From positions 1,116,001-1,180,000 of the forward strand of contig VNKQ01000007.1 in assembly GCA_016508695.1 (NCBI GenBank): a DNA stretch of 64,000 bases. Direction: 5' to 3'. Made by a program: the position numbers and the translations under genes. The stretch comes from Hyphodiscus hymeniophilus. Lineage: Eukaryota; Ascomycota; Leotiomycetes; Helotiales; Hyphodiscaceae. This document shows, one piece after another, positions 55,433-64,000 of this stretch. The notes beneath the pieces were generated by a model. The model made no database searches. It saw only the letters and a list, made by a program, of their open reading frames with translations, and was not told where the DNA came from. The number at the start of each line of letters is the position of its first letter. Position 1 is the stretch's first letter.

Positions 55433-58400
55433 TTACACCCGACCCTGACTGTTATGGTGACCAGAGCCTTGAGCGTAGGGACTGTAGTCGACCTTAAAGT
55501 CGTACTGGGCCTGGAAACCAGATCCTAGTTCTTGCTGCGGCGCCCCGTGTCCATTGAATTGCGGATAGTTCGCCATCTGAGATGTACCGGCGTTCTGATC
55601 ATATGGAAAGCCCCAGCCCTGATCATGGTGATTGGCGATCTTGCTTGGAGATGGATATCTGATCACTGAGCGATTTCTCTGACTGTGTCCTCTACCCTGA
55701 GGGCTTCGTCTGTCCGGAGATTGGCGTGCTGAGCCTGCGCCGCTACCGCTACCGAAGTATGCCTTTTCCGGAGAGTTTGTACGGCTGGGGCTGGTGAACA
55801 TTTTGTTGTTGAAAGCCTGCGTAAACTTCCATTGCGCAAATGCTAGCTGCTTCTCTGGGGAGTTGGGTGCGAACGAGGTACTCTGTTGTGGTTGGAGGTT
55901 AGGCTGTGAGAACGTCGCGAAGGCGTCGTGAACGTCCATGGCAGCAGCGTGTATACCGGCGTTACTTCTCTGGCTCTGGCCGTACGGCTGGGGTTGAGTA
56001 TAAGCAGGCGAAGCACCAGCAAGGCTCTGAAGATATGGTGAGAGCGAAGCACTGTTCGATCGGTACTCTGGAGCGTGAACGTTCATGGAGGAGACCTTCG
56101 TAAGAGGAGATTTGCTGTTGGCTGGAATGTTGTTGAAGGTGTTCGCATATCGTGAGGTTACACGATCGATACCCGCTTGGTTTGGAGTGAGACCACCATA
56201 AACACCAGAGTGGTTGTTAGCCGTCTGTGACCATGTCTGCTTCGACTTTCCCCGTTTGTGATCATTGCTGTCGATCCCCGAGCCATCACAAATAACGGGG
56301 CCCTTGTCACCTCCCTGTGGAGCAGCATAATCGTCCAACAAACTCTTGCCGTCTGCACCTCGATTGCTACCCCGCTGCTGGCCTTTCTCAGGTCGAGAAG
56401 CAACAATCTTGCGAGTATCGGAGATCCGGGTATCATAGCTCGGGAAGAACGAGTCATCATCCTCAAAAGAGATAGCAGCCTCGAACTCTCTGTTAGCCTT
56501 CTCTCGCCATGATTGTTCCTCCGCAGAATAAATAGCAGGTGCAGGAGCTGCAGGGGTTTTTGGTGCAGAGTTGGATGTTTCTCGTGGAGGTTCGCAACTC
56601 CAGCCTTCTGACAGAATGCGGGCGATAATCTCTTGCTCGAGGGCGGCATCTAATCCAATCTTGGGCGCAAAGTAGTCTTTGACGTCAAACGGAACGTGCG
56701 ATAAGTCGTACTTCTTGTGATTCTCCGGATTTCCTCCCATACGTTGATAGTATCCCCAGTTTCGCGTCGGATGAATGGCATTGGCCTCGTCCTTTATTTC
56801 ATTGCATTTCGGATTCTTGTTGTCATTCTTGCTTGGACCACCGTTGTTGTCGAAGCCATCGTTGGTAGAACCTGTAGTTGAAGCAGCTGCGTCTCCGCCA
56901 AAGTCTGGCTTTCTTGGATCTTCGTTAGAGTTGGGAGTGAAGCCATGATTTTCGTAGGAAGTATGATAAGAACCGGATTTCGATGTAGATCCGCCCCCGC
57001 TTGGTTGACGCTGAGCGATACCCTCAGCTTGACCACCGAGAGCTGCAGATCCGAGACTGTTACCGCCAAGTTCCGATGTAGTATGGCCAGGGTCCTTACC
57101 ATCATTCTCTTCTCCTTGATCAACATCCTTCACGGCACCAGAACCAGAAACTAGACTCAAAACATCCAAGAACTGATGCCCTTCGGGAAAAGATGCGCCA
57201 GAATCCATAACTTGACGCACTGTTTTGACTCTGAAAATGGGCTTGGCAATCGGCTTATTCTTCTCACCAGCTTGCGGAGCCTGGGTTTGTAAAACAATGC
57301 GATAAGCCTTCCAGTACATCTCCATATCACCATTGGTGATCCATCGAATATAAGCCGCAGTCTTAACTTTATCACCGCCTCTGCATTCGCCTTTCAAAGC
57401 TGGATGTCCATGGCGCATTTCATCAGTGCCGTTGCGGACTTCGACGTGAGTGAGGAGGAAGCGTCTAGCGTCGTTTCCAGGCATGGTCGAGGTTTCCGCA
57501 TCGAGAAGGGCTTGGAGGGACGTAACAAGAGTTTCGAGATCCGTCGTCTTGGTTAAGACCAGATCCTCGGAAACACTCAGGGAGCGATTCATATCATCAT
57601 AAAGCACAACCGTGACGGGAGCAGGCTCGAGTAATTCAAGGCGGAATAACATCTGAAGCGATCCGGTCTCAGCAATAATGGCCTGGAGAGCTTGCGCGTA
57701 TGTCATCATCGGGATGCGACTGTATGGTTGAAGCACGCTTGGGAGAGTAGTGGTAGAACTCGTATTACGACCGGTTAGAGGAGGGCCTTGAGCAGTGAGC
57801 TGGGTAGCAGGGGGAGCTTGAGCCATGATATTCGGGTCGGCAGCGAGGTTGAGTTGCATCGATCGGACTCGCGCAGCATGGATTTGTGCGGCGGCGACAG
57901 CTTCCTGAGACGCTTGACGTGGTATTTGCGAGGGCATGTTGCTGCTGAGGCCAAGATCGTATCCTAATCCTCTGTCGGCGCCTCTTGATCTGGGGACGTA
58001 AAGGTTGTGAGAAGACTTGGGTGTAGGAGTGTAAGCGACAGGCTCAGGCTGATATTGCTGTTGTTGGGGGTAGTGCGTCAATGCCAAAGGTGAAGAGTTG
58101 CGCTGAGTGCCAAAGTCATTTTGCGAAAAGTGAGCTCGTGTATCTGAGATGTTCATCTCCGCCACTTGGGTAATGAGAAGCTCACGGGACGCGGATCTTC
58201 GAGCAGCTTGTTGGGCCAACTTGCCAATGTCTGCAGGAGAAAGAGTTCGCTGTCGAGGCGGAAGATTCTCTGAAGCCGGAGCTGGCATCGTTGTTTCTGT
58301 TTGTTGAGAGCCTGGACGAGGATAATACAGGTTCTCGGTTTGAAGGCTGGACCCACGATTTTGCTGGGGAGCAAAAGCGTGAGAGTTTTGCTGTTGAGGT

Positions 58401-58878
58401 TGTTGACTTTGAATGAGAGCACCGCCTTGAGAAGCAAAGGCTTGTTGACGGGCAGCGATCTGTTGTTGTGTTGCAATTGTCTGATTCTGCAATGCGAATG
58501 GCCGTGTCTGCGAAGTTGAAGAAGCTGGTGGGAACCCAAGCGGTGGCGAGGTAGCAAGCTCCTGGCTCGAGTAGTGAATTGGAGAGGCCTTCTTCTGTTC
58601 TCTGAAGTCAGTCGATGAACCAGAATCCCAATTTGCTTTCACACTTTGAGCATGAGCTTTTAGGTCTCTAAATAGAGCTGAAGTATGCTCGTGCTTGGGA
58701 TCATGTCCTCGAGGTGAAGACTCCTTGGCGAATTGCCAAAGCTCTCATTTTGAGTTCAAACATTGGGGGCAACCTCCATATTGATCAAAGAACGTACCAT
58801 GTTTGCGACCAGCTCACTCAAGGCCAAAGATTGGGACTTCAGTCGCTCGGTGTTGTCTCGTATCGCGTTCTCCTCCAT
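55433..58878 (-). CDS. Large Gln/Ser/Pro-rich protein of unknown function
   Basis: Two exons, 58798-58878 and 55433-58741, intron 56 nt; about 1,129 residues, start MEENAIRDNTERLKSQSLAL. Residues 60-350 and 750-1129 are low complexity (QQQIAARQQAFASQGG, SPRTNSPEK-like and GRGHSQRNRS stretches). Between about 370 and 560 lies a folded segment: YAQALQAIIAETGSLQMLFR, LEPAPVTVVLYDDMNRSLSV, AYIRWITNGDMEMYWKAYRI, KPIFRVKTVRQVMDSGASFP. A second short conserved-looking part is YYQRMGGNPENHKKYDLSHV. I do not recognise either. Composition suits a scaffold of RNA granules or transcription; that is inference. The short first exon is chosen because the main frame has no ATG after its upstream stop and GTACGT/AG signals fit in phase. 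Confidence 0.7.
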
Positions 58879-60521
58879 ATTTAGAGCCACTTCGCTGTTG
58901 TTTAGAACGTTGTTTGAGCTCTCAGCCTTGGCCTCTGAGACTATGGGGTCCCTAGCGTTCTACATTAGACTCCTTCTATTTCAAAGTGATTTCCACGAGG
59001 ACGGCGTATCTATTTTCCATCGGATTATCTCTGTCCCTAGTGTCTTCGCCTAAACTCACCAGTTCCAGGCCTCCAGCAAGGGATGCTGTAGGTTGTCATG
59101 CTTATGTTTGTGGTACCCGATGCGATGGTAGAGTTGTGGATGCCACCATCCACTCTCTGGCTCATTGCCAGGCATCTTGTTGGTGGTGCAAGGTGTTGCT
59201 AGATGGCTGTGTTCAAGAAATTACTTGAGGAACAAAGCTTGTTTGGAAGAAGAAGAGAAAGGTTTTGTTTGTTCGTCTACTAGTTTCCTGAATGATCTTG
59301 AGTAGTCTAGGTGAGGACCCGCTCAATGCTGTCCTGCCATGCGGCATGCGAGGATTCTTGCCTCTCCAAAGTGAAGAAGACGAGCCGACACCATTCTGAG
59401 AATTCCGTGGCCTTTGAGTAAGGCAATGGATGTATGAAGACATGCATGGGTGGGATTTGGGTTCTTCCCTCGAGTTATGTCAAGTGTGCTTCACAGATAT
59501 AGAGAGCTCATGACAGTCTTTGTGATAAACATGTGCTGGAAGTGTCTAGGTTCTCGTCGAGACAGGATTCTTTTCGATGGATCTGTGTAAGACAACGATC
59601 ATGTTTATAGACGCAAGTCATTGTGATATATCGATTGATCTGGAGACTATTCTTTAGCAAATGTTCTGCTATTATATTCCTATTAATTGGACCTTGAATC
59701 AAGGTAGCAGGCCCATTTCAACGTTGATATCTAGATGGTGCCAGTGTGTTGTTTGGAACTCCTCATCCTCTTTGAGAATCTTACTGGACTCTTTAAACTT
59801 GTCTAGTCGTGACAAGGGTGCTTTTGAGGTGTCAGAGCACTATTTATAAGGAGCTCTTGTGATAATTTCCATCATTGTCCATGACGTAGAGGCATTGTCG
59901 AAAGTTTCGGTGCTGGGTGGTTGCGGTTTCGAAAAGTGCTTTTAAAGAATCTGCTTCTTTTTTGGACATGCTCTGATTTAACCTTATCATCTCTACTTTA
60001 TATTCTCAATTTCTCCCTTCTGCGTATTGCGGAGGCAGGTATGTTATAAATTACGATCTCTGTGCGCTACTAAGTATGTGTGAAGATATGAGAAAGTTCT
60101 CGCTGCGGAAGGAGCCGTGGAAGCTTTTACCAAGGTCTAGCACGAAGGAGCATCGAACAGCGCTTCCTTAAGTCTCAAGAAGAACTTGAGGATATGCAAG
60201 CGAACCATGAGCTTCTCGGATCATTTCCCCTGTTTTCGGCCACATGAGCCTCAGCAGAAGTCATATTGGCCAAAGGCAGTCTATCACAGTGCTTACGTAC
60301 GATAGGAGATCGTATGGTATGAACTGTGTGTATTAGTGCGTCTGAAGAAGAGAAGCTTCTCAATACGAGGGGAAATGATCTAAGTACAGGCAGGCCCTAG
60401 CGTGGTGCGTCCACGTGACCACTATCATACAGTTGACCGCGCAAGGATCTTAATAGTCTCATTTATAGATATTGAGACGAAATTCTGCGGTGGAATACTC
60501 TTTTCGTTAATGCGCCACAAC
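58879..60521. other. Gene-free region
   Basis: 1.6 kb between the Gln-rich gene's start and the regulator's stop on the same strand; a long promoter/5' UTR for the Gln-rich gene is likely. Nothing else supported. Confidence 0.5.
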
Positions 60522-63058
60522 TTATCTGTAGCTAAGTGAATCCTCATCATAGATAGTCTTTAACCGTTGCCAGCACCAACTTGCCACTGGATGCCCAACC
60601 CTCATGTCACGAATCCAGGCTATGTACAGAGCAATACTAAAACCTATCTCCTCAACGAGAGGAGAGGACTCTACGAGTTGCCGAAGCGTTTCGTTGAACG
60701 AAGAAATGTGTATCAAGACGAGGATTCCAAAGAAGCTACTTCCATATCAGCTTCTTATCCTAAGGTACCTCCTGATCCTTAGTCCCACTGAGACAGCGGA
60801 GAAGTTCGGATGAAGTACTACATACCTATGCGTATACTCGAAAAGGTGTGGTATCAAGCGGCGCTGGTGCTTGAAAGGTGCTGATGCCAACGGCCACATT
60901 GTACAAGCCTGAACTTGTTAGACGGGCTCATATATTCCCAACCATCTTCGGTTGACCGACCTTGAAAGCCTTCTTGCAACATTCATAACTATTCGTCGTC
61001 AAGCTGCTAGGATTATGCAACGTGCTATAAATGTAAGGCCTCCAAATGAGATATTCGGCATATTTGTAGCGCGTCCGAAGTGAGGCATTCAGAACGGTTC
61101 TGAAATCCACCATATCTATCCCATGATTGGAGCTGTAGCCACCTTCCATGATCTCCGCAGGCTGGTCGATATTCCATGCTATTGCTACCGGCAAATGATT
61201 GCGCCATTTGTTGAGCTGCTGGGATAATTCTTGTACCAGAGATTCTACAGGGTCTTACCAAAGTTAGTATCGTTGTAGCGACCCATGGTGTCAACTTACC
61301 GGCAGGCGGCAGCACCGCTCTGATGCGGTCTATAAGGGCTCTGAGCGTTACTTGGGCGAGAAAATGATACTCGATGAAAAGGTCTCCTTCAGTCTTTATG
61401 ACATGGTTTCCGGGCTCGGACAGGAATAATGGTAAAGGCACAGAGTCCTGTAGTTCTGTAATTCCGACGCCGTGAAGTCCAAGCTCACCGGTAATCCCGC
61501 TGTATATGTTAAACTAGCGTCCCAAGTCACGATAGAGTGCGGGCAGTTACCTTTCGAAAAGTGTGCACAGCCAAAAGCACCTCGAAATACGATCGTCGCT
61601 GACGGTCTTCCACTGATCGATGCTAAGTATCCATCAGTCGGTAACCCAGAACGCACAATGTTGTCAAAATACCTATTAACTAAGCTTTTGCATATAGTAC
61701 AACTTAATAGTGTCATTCGCCAGAATTCCTACTATTCATAAGCGATTTTTAGGGACCAGAATGGATGCGCATACCAGATTGCGTGAACATTGAGAGTAGT
61801 ATACTCTGTAAATGTGACCGGGTCAGCATCACTCTGCGTACTGAAGGAAACAAGTATACTTACGCACAGAGTAGATAAGTCACTAAGGTGTCTAGACTCC
61901 ATTCGGTTAATCTAACACCCATCCTTCTTTTCGCTTCATTGAAGAAAGCCAGACCGGGGGGCCGCTCAATCGAACCGCCTCTGATCCCAGTTTGCCAGCC
62001 GGTTTCATCGGTTATAGGATCACCGGTGACTCCTTCCTCAGCGAGAGCACCCAGACTCATCACCACTAGCACCAAGGCAGAGCCTGGATGATCTTCACTG
62101 AACGACTCTCTACAGACTTGAGGCATTATCGTTGAAAAGAACTGTGAACGGTCAAGAATGGGATACGTGCAATGAAATGTCTCGAAGTATATTGAGCACA
62201 GTCTTTCGATATAACCTCTGTTTAGTATCATTGGCTGGCCGCTTTCCAGGTTTACCGTGGCGTTATCGCTGTATTGGATACCTCTAGGATGATCCAGTGG
62301 GAAGAAGGCATCGAAGTCTTTGGAAATCTGGATGAGCCATTTTTCCGCACTCTCATCGTCACCATCCCAGCGCGACAGGTTAACGGAGTCGCACCGTAAT
62401 AAAGCTTGAATGGCGGGCCACGGAAGTTGACGATTCGTATCAGAGGTTCTAGAAACATCAGATACCGTGGAATTGTTTTCGGGTACGGACGGACTAGAAG
62501 CTGATGGTCTGGTTCCAATATCAGATTGTACGTCCTCGGCGAGGGCACGTGACACAATCTGCATCGCATTGTTGGTTGTAGATGCTTCCTGATCTATGCC
62601 AGGCGCCGGACCTGCTCCAGTAGACCGTACAGAGGGATTTTCTGTTGGAAATGCCCGGTCGATCTTCTGATCTATTGCTGTGATAGCCTCCAAGATTCGA
62701 ACAAGCGTTTGGTCTTTCCTATTAATAATTGAGCCACGCTCTACTCCATATCTTTGGGGGCTCCAGAATTACGCCTGAGGGGAAATATGGTTTCAGTGTT
62801 TCTTACTCACTTCACGGGTTTAGGCTCTCCATATTCGCAACGCACTTTTAATCGTCGGCACGATCCGCAGCGTGGACGTTGTTCATCACATTTCTTCTTT
62901 CGCTCCCGGCACGTATTGCAGGCCTGAACAGTAATGGAGAAGTAAGCCAAGAGCACGTAATAGCTGGGGCGGAAGCAAATCCTCACCATTGTCGCCAACT
63001 TGTGTCTTTCTCTTCTAACACCTTTCCCGCTTTTGGAGGGACTCGATGGCGAATCCAT
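60522..63058 (-). CDS. Zn2Cys6 transcription regulator with fungal-specific regulatory domain
   Basis: Ten exons: 62987-63058, 62811-62923, 61864-62760, 61775-61805, 61673-61728, 61551-61622, 61300-61499, 60961-61244, 60826-60908, 60522-60735; they sum to 673 codons plus stop. The DNA-binding zinc cluster is at residues 26-56, ACNTCRERKKKCDEQRPRCG then SCRRLKVRCEYG, split from the N-terminus by an intron right before it as in many homologues. The middle domain follows the Fungal_trans pattern: YIERLCSIYFETFHCTYPIL, SLDTLVTYLLCAVYYSQCSR, FWRMTLLSCTICKSLVN, CFWLCTLFE, ITELQDSVPLPLFLSEPG. The C-terminal part has WRNHLPVAIAWN, RYKYAEYLIWRPYIYSTLH, KAFKACTMWPLASAP and VGHPVASWCWQRL. Target genes are unknown; no biosynthetic cluster adjoins it in the window. 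Confidence 0.85.
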
Positions 63059-64000
63059 GGCAGCGACATCAAACTTCCCGTACTGCTTCTGAAAACCGCA
63101 TCAACACAATGAATGCACGTGTGAGTGATTGATATTTACCAAAGGAATATTGATTATTGAGCGACAGATGGCGCTTTTGAATACAAGAGCAGCAAGGACC
63201 TTTACTACCTTCCGGCATGGCGAATAAAGACAAGGTGTAGAAGCATCAGTTCACGTTCCAAAAGTTTGCGCAAGCAACAGAGTTAATTCAAAGACGTCAT
63301 TGGTGCCACATAATAGATACCGTACCGAGCGCAAGGGCAGATCATTTGTACATGTAACCGAGTCGAATCAGAGATGCTTTAACGAGACGAACACCACGAA
63401 AATTGAACTGTTAAGACTTGGGTATCTTGTGTAAATAAATAAGCAAAAAAGTAGCAGACTCTTTCTGCTAACTCGAGTTGTTAATAAAGCAACTGGAGAA
63501 CTTCTTAGAAGTGATCCAATTGTACTAATCCTCGCAAACGAACTTTGGTGGTTATTTTGGCAAGAACATTGTTCTTCACTACCTGATTCTCTACCATGAT
63601 GATCAGGTATCGACTCTATCCCATCAGTCATCTCTTGAGCAGCAAGTATTCCAGAACTGTCATCAGTACTATCCGCAGGAGCAAATGATGTTATAAAGTT
63701 GATCCACCGCTACCAAGGATGAAGACTGAACAAAGAACAGCAGCTAAAGTACCGAGAAACGGAACTCTGAACAACAATACCCAAAAACGGCTAGTTGTGG
63801 GTAATTTTGAGAGAGAGAAACAAAAGGTCATGGAAGCTCGTTGAGAGGGCAACCAGAAAGGATCTAGTCAAATCTGCAGTGGACTAAGGCATCCGGTGAT
63901 ACGGAGCCACGACCTCGTCCACAACGGTAGAGAAGGTTACAGACACAAGTGTATGGGGCAATAGCTCCCAGTGTCAGATTGTCTGCGGAACCGGCCTTCT
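63059..64000. other. Right edge, no firm gene
   Basis: The first few hundred bp are the regulator's promoter. On the minus strand 63368-63714 reads openly after a possible TAG acceptor (RWINFITSFAPADSTDDSSG and EMTDGIESIPDHHGRES), vaguely like a last exon of a hydrolase, but with no supported exon to its left. At 63890-64000 minus there is another short coding-like stretch. Either could be the 3' end of a gene beyond the window. Confidence 0.3.

Noticed and set aside
63368..63714. Last exon of a carboxylesterase-like gene
   Set aside because: Only a vague resemblance over about ten residues and no supported upstream exon; kept as a low-confidence note only.

Overview
The window is nuclear DNA from a filamentous ascomycete (Pezizomycotina). 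Almost every gene has 1 to 12 short introns of about 43-80 nt with GTAAGT/GTATGT-type donors and CTAAC/CTGAC-like branch sites. The gene set is typical of that group: DEF1, SFH1, TMA20, TIM44, OLA1, SGT2, an HMT1 ABC transporter, a Zn2Cys6 regulator and an Alt a 1-type secreted protein. A leotiomycete is my best guess, but that is inference.

Layout. 0.0-3.5 kb: 5' part of an SFH1-type chromatin-remodelling subunit, a small membrane protein and a BCS1-like AAA ATPase. 4.6-5.1 kb: a small secreted Alt a 1-family protein. 5.1-6.9 kb: gene-free, AT-rich, holding a MITE-like pair of inverted repeats. 6.9-11.8 kb: DEF1 and a divergent conserved helical protein whose last part is in another frame. 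12.9-13.0 kb: an initiator tRNA-Met gene interrupted in its D-loop by 56 nt that looks like an mRNA-type intron. 14.2-22.8 kb: mucin-like membrane protein, I78 inhibitor, a gene broken by a 16-bp duplication, TMA20 and a CorA-like membrane protein. 23.6-28.3 kb: a segment bounded by 47-bp near-perfect terminal inverted repeats, carrying a gene for an OTT_1508-type deaminase joined to a MYND zinc finger. 28.6-40.6 kb: housekeeping block (VPS9/ankyrin/PX protein like VRL1, polysaccharide deacetylase, TIM44 and mitoribosomal uS11m sharing a 172-bp promoter, PPPDE peptidase, OLA1). 42.2-45.3 kb: three unknown, probably lineage-specific genes, the middle one decayed. 45.7-63.1 kb: SGT2, a lysine-rich unknown, HMT1, a Gln-rich unknown and a 10-exon Zn2Cys6 regulator. 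The last 0.9 kb has nothing firm.

There is no metabolic gene cluster. Functional links are loose: TIM44, uS11m and perhaps the 10.5-kb gene are mitochondrial; SGT2, TMA20 and OLA1 act around translation and protein targeting; SFH1 and DEF1 act on chromatin and RNA polymerase II. The parts most worth a second look are the tRNA with a D-loop intron, the inverted-repeat-bounded deaminase element, and five separate frame breaks (two of them caused by 16-bp tandem duplications). Exon boundaries were worked out by hand from reading frame, splice signals and family resemblance; all multi-exon models add up to whole codons except where a frameshift is stated.
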